From Vallitalea longa (lineage in GTDB: Bacteria; Bacillota; Clostridia; Lachnospirales; Vallitaleaceae), in contig NZ_BRLB01000001.1 of assembly GCF_027923465.1 (NCBI RefSeq), forward strand, positions 930,001-994,000: DNA of 64,000 nt. The letters run 5' to 3'. Position numbers and translations under genes: made by a program. Below the pieces are notes generated by a model that did not search any database, had not been told where the DNA came from, and saw only the letters and a program-made list of their open reading frames with translations. Below are positions 1 to 8,185 of this stretch, piece by piece; the stretch's first letter is position 1, and each line of letters begins with the position of its first letter.

Positions 1-156
1 TTCATTTCTCCAATGAAAGAAAGAAATAGTTACTTTCTCATCACCCTTTGTTCCAGAACCATCATTTGTATCTTCTTTTTCAGATTTTGCACAGCCTGTA
101 AAAACTGAGCCTAACATAACTAAAGTTAATAACATTACAACCATTTTTTTTAACAT
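1..156 (-). CDS. Solute-binding lipoprotein of an ABC transporter, N-terminal part only
   Basis: Only the first 52 codons lie in the window; the gene continues past the left edge. It begins MLKKMVVMLL and has a lipoprotein signal peptide with a lipobox-like TGC (Cys22), then a Ser/Asp/Glu/Gly-rich linker and the segment VTISFFHWRNE. That beta-strand with an aromatic-Trp pattern is typical of the start of extracellular sugar-binding proteins (SBP_bac_1 type). An AGGAGGAAGA ribosome-binding site at 161-170 fixes the ATG at 156. It lies downstream of the fructose-6-phosphate aldolase gene in the same direction, but a 283-nt gap with its own palindrome suggests separate initiation. It probably delivers a sugar to the adjacent catabolic operon; that link is inference. 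Confidence 0.75.
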   Translation of the reverse strand, partial: MLKKMVVMLLTLVMLGSVFTGCAKSEKEDTNDGSGTKGDEKVTISFFHWRNE

Positions 157-247
157 TTAATCTTCCTCCTTTAATATATAATGCTTTCTAGGTATTTCTA
201 AATCTTATTGATTAATGAGATTATATTATTATAAAAAATTACCTACT

Positions 248-276
248 TATTTGTAAAACCCTTGACTAATAGTCAA
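248..276 (-). promoter_or_regulatory. Operator-like palindrome at a possible promoter of the lipoprotein gene
   Basis: TTGACTAATAGTCAA (262-276) is a perfect 15-nt palindrome about 105 nt upstream of the lipoprotein start. Read on the minus strand, one half supplies a TTGACT -35-like box, and the -10 position 17 nt further (248-253, CAAATA) is weak. A similar perfect palindrome, TTGACTTCAAGTCAA, occurs at 24947-24961. The remainder of the 157-439 gap shows no gene. Confidence 0.35.
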
Positions 277-439
277 AATCTTGCTTATAAATATAATAAG
301 TTTGAAGGTAATTTTTATTACTACCTATTTATTCTAGTGGACACTGGACATATGAACATAATTGATTATTAAACATTAATTTTTCTTATTAACAATAGTT
401 ATACTAATTTTTCGAACCCCTACCCAACACATTTTAACT

Positions 440-1114
440 CTATTTGATAATGATTTTATCGGTTTTATACGTTTTCTTCCAATCACTAGTAAACTGTTGA
501 ACACTCCAATCTGTTAATGGGTGTTCTATAGATTTATCTAATAATTCAAGTGGTACAGTTATTGAATCAACACCTAGATTGCTTACATCAGCTATCTGTT
601 GTACATTTTTAAAAGAAGCTGCCAAAACTTTTGTATCTAAATTATATAATTCAAATTGATTCAATATATCATTAACTACATTAACACCACTTCCACTTAT
701 ATTATCTATACGATTAACATAAGGCGCTACGAAATCCGCTCCCGCTACAGCTGCCATAAGTGCTTGATTAGCTGTTATTACTGCAGTTGCAGTTATTTTG
801 AATCCTTCTTTTTTCAATTGTTTTATTGCTTTTATTCCCTCTGCGATAACAGGAACCTTGATATATAATTCACCTTCAACGTTATCTCTTATATAGTGAG
901 CTTCCTCAACTATTCCTTCACAAGTCGTACTAAGAGTTTGAACATGAAGCATTGTTTCTTTACCAATTACTCCTTTGATATCTTTTAGGATATCAAGAAA
1001 ATCTCTGTTCTCTTTTGAAATGATTGATGGATTAGTTGTTACACCGCTCAATGGATAAATATCCATTGCTTTTTTAATATCATTGATATTTGCTGTATCT
1101 AGTATATAAATCAT
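440..1114 (-). CDS. fsa: Fructose-6-phosphate aldolase (FSA/TalC family)
   Basis: 224 aa, TIM-barrel class I aldolase of the small transaldolase family (usual length 214-220). The Schiff-base lysine is Lys86 in YIKVPV. Gln59 (HVQTLSTT) and Tyr132 (APYVNRI) occupy the positions that distinguish E. coli FsaA/FsaB from true transaldolases, which carry Glu and Phe. FSA enzymes cleave fructose-6-P or 1-deoxyfructose-6-P into glyceraldehyde-3-P plus dihydroxyacetone or hydroxyacetone. The open frame extends upstream to 1153, but ATG 1114 follows an AGAAAGGTG ribosome-binding site and matches the family N-terminus. It is the last gene of the operon, 105 nt after the kinase. In E. coli fsaB neighbours gldA and pflDC, so the context supports aldolase action on a deoxyketose phosphate. 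Confidence 0.88.
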   Translation of the reverse strand: MIYILDTANINDIKKAMDIYPLSGVTTNPSIISKENRDFLDILKDIKGVIGKETMLHVQTLSTTCEGIVEEAHYIRDNVEGELYIKVPVIAEGIKAIKQLKKEGFKITATAVITANQALMAAVAGADFVAPYVNRIDNISGSGVNVVNDILNQFELYNLDTKVLAASFKNVQQIADVSNLGVDSITVPLELLDKSIEHPLTDWSVQQFTSDWKKTYKTDKIIIK

Positions 1115-1219
1115 GTTATCACCTTTCTCTTTTATATTTTTTATTATATCCATAATAAGTATATTCTACCATCTATTGTAAATATAGAATATTAGTCTTA
1201 TCTACCTTGGAAAAATAAC

Positions 1220-3064
1220 TTATTTATTATCTATTAGTCCTAAATTACCATAATATATTGCTCCTACAGCTTGTGCAAATTGTGCAACTGTGAAATGAGC
1301 ATCATCTTCAAGTTGTTTCATCAATCTAGTATATGCCATTCCTCCATCTGCTACTTCAAATACAATATCTTCTTTTCTTTGTTTTGCACCTTCACACATT
1401 AGTCTGAAGCAATAGTCATTTTTAACTAATCTACCAAATAAAATTCTTGATTTAGCTCTAGGTAACATGATTTTCTCAGTTTCAAACCATGTTATTGCCA
1501 GAGACTCTCCTATTTCTCTAAATATTCTTTTACATGTTTCATCGTTTTCTCTTTCTGGTAGGGACATTAAGTGTTCTAAAAATGGTTTTCTCATATCTAC
1601 TGGTTCTGTAGGTACATAAAATCCTTTTTCACCATCTACTTCCCTTTCAACAACAAAACCTTTATCAAACATTTCTTGGTATAGATCAGGTCTCTTTTCA
1701 GGGAAATATTTCATAGCAAGTCTGAATACACCACTTTGGCTTGTAAATTTTTGTAGCGTACCAGAAAGTTCGGTATTGAAGTTATTTATACTTCTTAGAT
1801 CGTCAGGCTCGAATTCTTTTTCATGATAACTTCCCAAATCAATTATGAAATTGTAATTTTCTAATGGAATTTCAGGAATTTTACCTTCACTATCTATCCA
1901 GCCTGTTCCAAGTTCTGTTCCTAACGTATGGGCATAAACACCATTTTCAACGACATCCTCTTTTCCACCTGCTACCATTTCTACCGCAGCTGTGAAAGAA
2001 GCCATCGGTCCATCATTTGTAATTTTTACTGCTCCGCCATCTTTACAAATTTCTTCAAGTCTCTTATTGAGATGAGTAAGTTTCAAGAAATCTTCTTCAT
2101 AATTAATGTTAGAATTATTTCTTATACCTCTCGTTTTGTATACTTCTCCACCAACAATCTTATCTTTTACTACTACATCGGGAAAGCATACTCCTATTGC
2201 ATCTAGTTCTACTAAATCTTTGTTTACGGATTTTTCAACTTTCTCAACTACTTCTTTCATGAATTCATATGAAGCATCTTTTTCCATTGCTTTTTCAATT
2301 AGTTGTGATAACTCTTCTTTGACATTAGAATCTAAAGAAGTATCTATATCAAAAGCTGATTTGATTTTTACTAATCTTACTAATAAACAAATAGGTTCTA
2401 TCAATTGGCTTGACTCAATAAAACTTGCAGGGAACCAATCATATTCTTTGAAACATGTTATATCACCATCTGATACCATTGCAACTTTTATATCAGTACC
2501 ACCAATATCCATACCACATATTATCTTACCATCTAAGTCTTCTTCTACTTTTTTGAAGATATCAACATTTAAAGTTTGTTTATCTTCTTTATCATCTTGT
2601 TTTGGAAGGTCTTTTATATCTTCAACCATAAATCTGAAATCGTCTTTATATAAGGAAGCCCCTAACATTCTGTCAATTACATTAATACATCTTCCATAAC
2701 CTTTTCTATCTTTTCTAGTTTCATTAATCTGAAATACTTCGTTAAGACTTGAAGCCAGATCCATAAGTTTTTTATTAGTCTTGTCTACATATACTTTAAT
2801 GTATTTTCCGCCTAATGATGATAAAATATTGTAGATTTCTGCATATACATACGAGTTAACAAAATTCTTATCTTCTTTTTTCATATCTTCATCGCTTGGA
2901 ATATATAACTTGAATTGTTGGTCAATATCTTTATCCAGACGTCTAAGCAATAACACAAACTCAAGTCTATTATTTTTGTCTAACTCTTGAAAACCATTTC
3001 TAACATCTGTTATATATACTGGTTCACCTTTTTTTGCTTTTTCAATAAAATTATCTAATAACAT
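1220..3064 (-). CDS. ROK-like sugar kinase with an N-terminal extension
   Basis: 614 aa, about twice the length of a standard ROK kinase. Residues ~1-175 are charged, mostly helical and unrecognised. The ASKHA kinase core begins at ~182: phosphate-1 loop GMDIGGTDIKVAM (184-196), a ROK-like GVCFPDVV strand, a catalytic-Asp segment ITNDGPMASF, and phosphate-2 loop HTLGTELGTGW. The CxCGxxGC zinc motif of classical ROK repressors/kinases is not seen. It lies 9 nt downstream of the activase gene, so it is translationally close to the glycyl radical pair. Its likely role is phosphorylation of the hexitol or hexose substrate of the pathway; that fits a kinase replacing the PTS used in E. coli. Substrate is inference. 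Start ATG 3064 follows a GGGGAAAT-like site. Confidence 0.7.
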   Translation of the reverse strand: MLLDNFIEKAKKGEPVYITDVRNGFQELDKNNRLEFVLLLRRLDKDIDQQFKLYIPSDEDMKKEDKNFVNSYVYAEIYNILSSLGGKYIKVYVDKTNKKLMDLASSLNEVFQINETRKDRKGYGRCINVIDRMLGASLYKDDFRFMVEDIKDLPKQDDKEDKQTLNVDIFKKVEEDLDGKIICGMDIGGTDIKVAMVSDGDITCFKEYDWFPASFIESSQLIEPICLLVRLVKIKSAFDIDTSLDSNVKEELSQLIEKAMEKDASYEFMKEVVEKVEKSVNKDLVELDAIGVCFPDVVVKDKIVGGEVYKTRGIRNNSNINYEEDFLKLTHLNKRLEEICKDGGAVKITNDGPMASFTAAVEMVAGGKEDVVENGVYAHTLGTELGTGWIDSEGKIPEIPLENYNFIIDLGSYHEKEFEPDDLRSINNFNTELSGTLQKFTSQSGVFRLAMKYFPEKRPDLYQEMFDKGFVVEREVDGEKGFYVPTEPVDMRKPFLEHLMSLPERENDETCKRIFREIGESLAITWFETEKIMLPRAKSRILFGRLVKNDYCFRLMCEGAKQRKEDIVFEVADGGMAYTRLMKQLEDDAHFTVAQFAQAVGAIYYGNLGLIDNK

Positions 3065-3073
3065 AAATTTCCC

Positions 3074-4048
3074 CTATTCTTTAATAACTTTGATTCCTTT
3101 ATCGCTTATTATCTTTCTGAATTCATTCATCTGTTTATCAGAAAATGGTTGTATATCTTTATTGAATTCGTATTCTTTATTCATTATTCTATACTTGCCA
3201 ACAGGAAGTGGATTGTAATTTATTAGTTCAATACAAATATCCTCTCTTACACTCTTTACGTATTCAGCTATATTAGCAAGATTATCATTTTCTACTGTAT
3301 AACCAGGTATCAATGGTATTCTGACCAATAATTTTACTCCTTTTTTAGCAAGAAATTCAAAATTCCCTTTTATCAGTTTGTTGCTTACTCCGATTGTTTT
3401 TTGATGAGTCTCCTCATCGAAAATTTTGATGTCTGTAATAAATAAATCAACTACATCAATAAACTTTTCAATTATCTCATTATCAGCATAAAGAGATGTC
3501 TCAATAGTTGTATGAATTCCCTTTTCTTTTAATGTTCTCAATACTTCGTAATTGAATTCATGTTGCATCAATGGTTCTCCGCCTGAAATGGTGACACCTC
3601 CATCAGATGTATCATAGAACTCTTTATCTTTCATTAGTGCTTCTACTACTTGGCTAACTGTCATTATCCTACCATCAAAAGTAAGAGCCTTAGACGGACA
3701 TCCTTTAACACAAACCTCACATTGAAGTGAATCACCTACAAAAGTATCACGTGTATTCATATCAGATATGTTATTACACTTAGCATGATCTATCAATATA
3801 AAAGGACCTTCTGCATTATCATTCACTGTTATAGCTCCATTAGGGCAGCTCTTTACACATGATTCACATCTAATGCATTTATTTTCGAAGTACCATAATC
3901 TTAATCGTTTTTCCAGACCTTCTGGATTTTGGCACCAAGGACATCTCAAAGGACATCCTTTGGTGAATAAAGTGCTTCTTATACCTGGACCATCGTGCAT
4001 GGAAAACCTTTTGATATCAAATACCATACCTTTAATATTAGAATCCAT
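3074..4048 (-). CDS. Glycyl radical enzyme activating enzyme (radical SAM, PflC type)
   Basis: 324 aa. The radical-SAM cluster motif is C32-x3-C36-x2-C39 (GCPLRCPWC). It is followed by a ferredoxin-like insertion with two further [4Fe-4S] motifs (CIRCESCVKSCP and CEVCVKGCPS, plus an extra Cys at CNN), as in activases of the non-PFL glycyl radical dehydratases and lyases. SAM-binding residues are represented by the GGEP motif (ISGGEPLMQ). It abstracts hydrogen from the glycyl loop of the partner enzyme encoded immediately upstream (36-nt gap), installing the radical. Length and the two-cluster insertion fit E. coli PflC/YbiY. Anaerobic, cytoplasmic. Confidence 0.92.
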   Translation of the reverse strand: MDSNIKGMVFDIKRFSMHDGPGIRSTLFTKGCPLRCPWCQNPEGLEKRLRLWYFENKCIRCESCVKSCPNGAITVNDNAEGPFILIDHAKCNNISDMNTRDTFVGDSLQCEVCVKGCPSKALTFDGRIMTVSQVVEALMKDKEFYDTSDGGVTISGGEPLMQHEFNYEVLRTLKEKGIHTTIETSLYADNEIIEKFIDVVDLFITDIKIFDEETHQKTIGVSNKLIKGNFEFLAKKGVKLLVRIPLIPGYTVENDNLANIAEYVKSVREDICIELINYNPLPVGKYRIMNKEYEFNKDIQPFSDKQMNEFRKIISDKGIKVIKE

Positions 4049-4084
4049 AATTAATTCCTTTCAATAAAACTTAAACCTATTGGT

Positions 4085-6457
4085 TTAAATGTCTCCATAA
4101 CTTGTTCTAGCGATAATCTCATCTTGGAGATCACTAGCTAACTCTGTAAAATATGCTGTATAACCTGCTACACGTATGGTTAGACCCCTATATTTTTCAG
4201 GATTTCCCTTGGCAGCGATGAGATCCTCTTTTCTTACTACATTAAATTGTACGTGGTTGATTTTCAGGTTCACAAATGTTTTTAGCATCGCTGAGAATTT
4301 CTTTATTCCTTCTTTTGTTGAGAAGAATTCCGGTAGAAACTTCATATTTAATAAAGTTCCATTACTTCCTAGTATCGAATCAATTCTTGATACTGATTTC
4401 AGAAGGGCTGTAGGACCAGCTTGATCTCTTCCATATACAGCTGACATTCCTCCATCTGCTAAAGGTTCTAAAGAAAATCTTCCGTCGGCTGAAGCTCCAA
4501 CATTCTGTCCCATAGGTACATGTGCCGATACTGTGTATAAACCAGTATGGTATGGGCCTCCTCTAACATTTGTGAATCTAGTTAATCTATCAGCAAAGAA
4601 TTTAACCCATTTGTGTCCTATTTCATCTACCCATTCTATGTCGTTACCGTATTTTGGTGCAGCATTGAGTAATCTTTGTCTTAGTATCTCTCTACCTTCA
4701 TAGTTATCTCTTAGTGCTTGTAATAATTCTTCTTTACTTATTTTTCTTTCGTCATATACAAGCTTCTTAATAGCTGCTAAACTATCTGCTACGTTAGCAA
4801 CTTGAATCGCTTGTATTCCTGATAGGTTATAGTGTGCTCCACCTTCAGTTACGTCTATTCCTTTTTCTATACAATCGTCAATAACTGTTGAAAGGAATGG
4901 AGAAGGTAATATTTTCGCATGGAGTTTTTCTACTACTTCACATGCTTCTATCATTTTATCTATGAAATATTTCATTTGTTCACTATAAGCTTCTTCTAGA
5001 GCATCATAGCTGTCATAATCTTTTAATTCTCCAGTTTCCAGACCTATTTTTTTGCCTGTCAATAGACATGTTCCATTATTTAGAGTAAGCTCAAGAGCTT
5101 TAACCATATTGAACATAGCCGCATCACTCCAACCTAGGCTATTGCCGTGGGTTGTAAGTTCTACACATCCGACTATTGCATAATTCTTGGCATCTCTTTC
5201 GCTTATACCTTGTTTAATTAGTGCTGGGATTATTGATTCGTCATTGAATATCTGTGGCATTCCACTACCGTGTCCGATAACTGTACTACATTCATCTAGT
5301 AATGAATCTGGAGTATCTTTGAAAAGCCTTGCAGATAAATTAGGCTGTGGCAATCCAATATGTTCTTGAGCTTTTAAGAATAAGTATGATAATTCATTGG
5401 AGGCATCTTTTCCATCTTCTGTTTGTCCTCCTAATGCAACATTGAATCCTATAGGAAAACCTGTAAAATACTTCGCACTATTAGAATTTCTCAAATATAC
5501 GATTTGGTTGAATTTCAGCCAAAGTGCTTCTATCAACTCTAGAGCTCCATCAAGATTCAATACCCCTTTGTCTAAGTCATTTCTTAAATAAGGATATAGA
5601 TATTGGTCCATTCTACCAGGTGAGAATGAAGAAGCATTAGATTCCATTTGTAATATTACATATAAAAACCATACTGATTGCACTGCTTCATGGAAACTCT
5701 CAGGAACATCTTCAATAAGTTTATTACATATTCTGCTTACTTCTAATAGATCTTCCTTATATGAAGAATTGGAATCATCTTCAGCCATTCTTACTGCTAA
5801 CTCAGCATATCTCTTCATAAAGTCTTGTGACGCTTCTAAAACGATGACAAGTCCTTCGTAGAAATCTTTTTTGTTGTCATCTGCAGCTTCTAACTTTTCA
5901 ATTGCTTGTTTTTTCAAACCAGCAGGTCCAAGTTTCAACCATTTTTCAGTATTAGGACAGATATGTCCTTGGGCATGGTCTTTTTGGTTTATTTTTACTA
6001 CTTTGGCTATTTCATTAACCAAAGGTCCTATTTCTTTTTTTATTTCATCTTCTAATGAGTTCCCTTTCCAGTAAGGTAGGATTTCTTCAAAGAATATATT
6101 GATGTCTTCTTCTTTTACATTGAATTTGTCATGAGTTCTTGTTGGGAGGTGTCTGATTTCTTTATCAATCCATGATATGCCAGATTCAGGAAATACTACG
6201 CCACCTCTTACCCCAGGAGTTCTATTTCCCACTATAAGTTCTTTTTCATCTATTTTTATAGTGATATTATTTAAAGCACTTGCTAATGCTTTTGCTCTTT
6301 TGATGTTTGTTGGGTCGTTTTCGTTTTCTTTATATACATCTGTAATTATTTTGGCTTGTTCAACAGACATATATCTAGGTTCAGATAGCATATCTTCTTT
6401 AAGATCTTTTATTCTTCTAGTCATGTCTAAAGTTTTTATTTCTTTTACATATGACAT
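4085..6457 (-). CDS. Glycyl radical enzyme, PflD/YbiW-like (candidate anhydrohexitol-6-phosphate lyase)
   Basis: 790 aa. The thiyl Cys431 and general base Glu433 are in AIVGCVELTTHG; the C-x-E pattern marks the dehydratase/lyase branch and excludes pyruvate formate-lyase, which has Cys-Cys. The C-terminal glycyl-radical loop is RVAGYTAYFTEL with Gly765. From memory, the active-site context GCVEL followed by GWSDAAMFN most resembles the PflD group; choline lyase, glycerol dehydratase and HypD have GCVEP. PflD and YbiW open the ring of 1,5-anhydromannitol-6-P or 1,5-anhydroglucitol-6-P to 1-deoxyfructose-6-P. The neighbours here (FSA, alcohol dehydrogenase, kinase, activase) are those needed around that reaction. 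The frame extends to 6478, but ATG 6457 has GGAGG 8 nt upstream. Family assignment is firm; substrate is inference. Confidence 0.88.
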   Translation of the reverse strand: MSYVKEIKTLDMTRRIKDLKEDMLSEPRYMSVEQAKIITDVYKENENDPTNIKRAKALASALNNITIKIDEKELIVGNRTPGVRGGVVFPESGISWIDKEIRHLPTRTHDKFNVKEEDINIFFEEILPYWKGNSLEDEIKKEIGPLVNEIAKVVKINQKDHAQGHICPNTEKWLKLGPAGLKKQAIEKLEAADDNKKDFYEGLVIVLEASQDFMKRYAELAVRMAEDDSNSSYKEDLLEVSRICNKLIEDVPESFHEAVQSVWFLYVILQMESNASSFSPGRMDQYLYPYLRNDLDKGVLNLDGALELIEALWLKFNQIVYLRNSNSAKYFTGFPIGFNVALGGQTEDGKDASNELSYLFLKAQEHIGLPQPNLSARLFKDTPDSLLDECSTVIGHGSGMPQIFNDESIIPALIKQGISERDAKNYAIVGCVELTTHGNSLGWSDAAMFNMVKALELTLNNGTCLLTGKKIGLETGELKDYDSYDALEEAYSEQMKYFIDKMIEACEVVEKLHAKILPSPFLSTVIDDCIEKGIDVTEGGAHYNLSGIQAIQVANVADSLAAIKKLVYDERKISKEELLQALRDNYEGREILRQRLLNAAPKYGNDIEWVDEIGHKWVKFFADRLTRFTNVRGGPYHTGLYTVSAHVPMGQNVGASADGRFSLEPLADGGMSAVYGRDQAGPTALLKSVSRIDSILGSNGTLLNMKFLPEFFSTKEGIKKFSAMLKTFVNLKINHVQFNVVRKEDLIAAKGNPEKYRGLTIRVAGYTAYFTELASDLQDEIIARTSYGDI

Positions 6458-6503
6458 TTTCATAACCTCCAATAACATATGTAGCTACTATGCACTACAA
6501 AAA

Positions 6504-7685
6504 CTAATATTTTATTCTGCCTGCACTTAGAAGTTCTATTATCTCTTCTAAGTTCCATTTTTTGATTCTTCCAATGTTTCCGTCGTAAATCTTCCATGCA
6601 GTTTTTGCTACATGATTTAGTTGTTCGTCATTAAATTCCTTGTTTCCTATATCAAAATATGTGTTTGGTGCACCTACTTGTTTCAACCAAGCTTTGTACT
6701 TCGCTACTCCGAGCTTAGCTGCTTCAAGGTCATCATCTTCTTCGATACCCATTACATTTCTTGCGAATCTTGCAAATATTTCAGGTGCTTCTTTGTATGT
6801 CATTTCCATCCATCTTGGAGTCATTACACCAAGACAAGCTCCATGATGTGTATCTAAATAGCCACTGAAGCAAACTTCTATACTATGACAAGCCATATCA
6901 GGATCTTCACGACCTATTTTAGTTAATCCTCCCCATGCCATAACAGCACACCACATGAGTTCTCCTCTTGCTTCAATATCTTTTTCATCTTTTACTAATC
7001 TTTCGATACATTCCATAGTAGCTAGTAATATTGATTCTGAGAATCTGCTTTGGAATATTGAACCTGTATATCCATTGAAATAGAATTCAAAAGTGTGACT
7101 TAATATATCCATAGCTCCCCATAGAGTAAGTCTTAATGGTGCTGAAGCAAATATTTCTGGATCCATTAGAGCTATAGTAGGGAAAGCTATCTGACAATCT
7201 CCCTTTTCTTTTGTATCATCATCAACTATAACTGCCCAGTTATTGACTTCCGTACCAGTAGCGGCAATAGTTGGGATTGTAATAACATCTAATGAGTCTT
7301 TCATCTCTACTTTGTCACCCCATAAAAAGTTGTATGGATTAACATCTGTCTTAGCAGCTGCAGCTATAACCTTGGAACAGTCCATAGCAGAACCGCCACC
7401 TAGAGCGATAACACATTCAATATCATTTTCCTTACAGATCTCAGCTCCTTCTACAACAGAACTCAAACGAGGATTTGAATCGATATCTCCCATTTCAAAT
7501 ACTTGGATGCCTTGTTTTTCAAGACTGTCCTTTATATCTTTAAAAGTTCCATTTTCTCTAAAAGGACCTTTACTTACAGCAAGTAGCACTCTTTTATATT
7601 TATCTTTAATTTCTTCACCTAAGCTATGTCTTTTGCCTTGTCCAAATAGTATCTTAACAGGGCTATAGTATTCAAAATTCTTCAT
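6504..7685 (-). CDS. Iron-containing alcohol dehydrogenase (YqhD/BdhA type)
   Basis: 393 aa, full length for group III alcohol dehydrogenases. Metal ligands are Asp193 and His197 (WGAMDILSH), His267 (ACHSIE) and His281 (DTHHGACLG), essentially the spacing of E. coli YqhD. The nucleotide-binding motif is ALGGGSAMDCSK. It is the first gene of the glycyl radical operon, 46 nt before the lyase. By analogy with GldA in E. coli anhydroglycolysis it would reduce the hydroxyacetone (or another short carbonyl) released by the aldolase, giving 1,2-propanediol and regenerating NAD(P)+. The start at 7685 is chosen because GGAGGT lies inside the longer frame, 5 nt upstream of this ATG. Confidence 0.87.
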   Translation of the reverse strand: MKNFEYYSPVKILFGQGKRHSLGEEIKDKYKRVLLAVSKGPFRENGTFKDIKDSLEKQGIQVFEMGDIDSNPRLSSVVEGAEICKENDIECVIALGGGSAMDCSKVIAAAAKTDVNPYNFLWGDKVEMKDSLDVITIPTIAATGTEVNNWAVIVDDDTKEKGDCQIAFPTIALMDPEIFASAPLRLTLWGAMDILSHTFEFYFNGYTGSIFQSRFSESILLATMECIERLVKDEKDIEARGELMWCAVMAWGGLTKIGREDPDMACHSIEVCFSGYLDTHHGACLGVMTPRWMEMTYKEAPEIFARFARNVMGIEEDDDLEAAKLGVAKYKAWLKQVGAPNTYFDIGNKEFNDEQLNHVAKTAWKIYDGNIGRIKKWNLEEIIELLSAGRIKY

Positions 7686-7741
7686 ATTTACCTCCATATT
7701 AATTACATTATTTATTATTATTTTAGCACTCTCAAAAACTC

Positions 7742-7787
7742 ATGCAAACTTATAATACTGCAAATAAAGTGGATAAATCTGAACTCT
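7742..7787 (-). promoter_or_regulatory. 46-bp conserved upstream element, copy A (alcohol dehydrogenase/GRE operon)
   Basis: This stretch matches 10856-10901 at about 39 of 46 positions. Shared blocks are ATGCAAACTTATAAT and AAGTGGATAAA followed by CTGAAC. On the minus strand it sits just upstream of a weak TTGAGA -35-like box and an AATAAT box that precede the operon. The position fits an activator site; no regulator gene is adjacent. Confidence 0.55.
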
Positions 7788-7831
7788 TGATTTTTCCAGT
7801 AATTTATTGCCAATATAATATCTTATTCCAT

Positions 7832-7879
7832 AAAAAAACTTCCTATTTATATTTGTATTATCTTTCACAAAAGGAAGTT
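7832..7879 (-). terminator. Possible terminator downstream of the beta-propeller gene
   Basis: On the minus strand AACTTCC pairs with GGAAGTT across a ~28-nt loop and is followed by a run of seven T. The large loop makes it a weak candidate. It lies between the beta-propeller gene and the alcohol dehydrogenase promoter. Confidence 0.4.
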
Positions 7880-7899
7880 CTTTTATTCTATTCATTTAT

Positions 7900-8117
7900 A
7901 GAAGCTTAGCAATAACAGCTATTGTATCACTTAGCTTCTTTTCCCATATATTGTACATATACGTAATAAACACCCCAGTCTCTATAAACAGGATTACAAT
8001 CATTACGATACTATAATAATGAATCCTTCATATCTATAACAATATCTTTGACACGTATATTCAATATCCTGATTATATAAATATATGTGCCAAGAGATTC
8101 ATAGTATATGAAGGATT
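7900..8117. other. Structured intergenic stretch with nested inverted repeats
   Basis: The 488-nt gap between the alcohol dehydrogenase and beta-propeller genes has no ORF with coding character. It holds a long imperfect stem (AGAAGC...GCTTCT, 7900-7939) containing an inner AATAACAGCTATT dyad, and a 12-nt perfect inverted repeat, AATCCTTCATAT at 8022-8033 with its complement at 8106-8117. It could be 3' UTR structure of the beta-propeller mRNA or a degenerate miniature element. Confidence 0.35.
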
Positions 8118-8185
8118 TATCTTTAACCTATTATTCAAATTTATATATTAGATTAGCTGTTATACACAATTATTAAATATATTTT

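Noticed and set aside
440-1114. True transaldolase
   Set aside because: Gln59 and Tyr132 match fructose-6-phosphate aldolase; transaldolases carry Glu and Phe.
2106-2699. 197-codon plus-strand ORF
   Set aside because: Lies entirely opposite the kinase gene, has low-complexity Ser/Thr-rich content and no ribosome-binding site; it is an antisense shadow.
4085-6457. Pyruvate formate-lyase
   Set aside because: Single active-site Cys followed by Val-Glu (GCVE) instead of the adjacent Cys-Cys pair; the activase has ferredoxin-like inserts not found in PflA.
7243-7668. 141-codon plus-strand ORF
   Set aside because: Antisense to the alcohol dehydrogenase, no start signal and no protein-like pattern.
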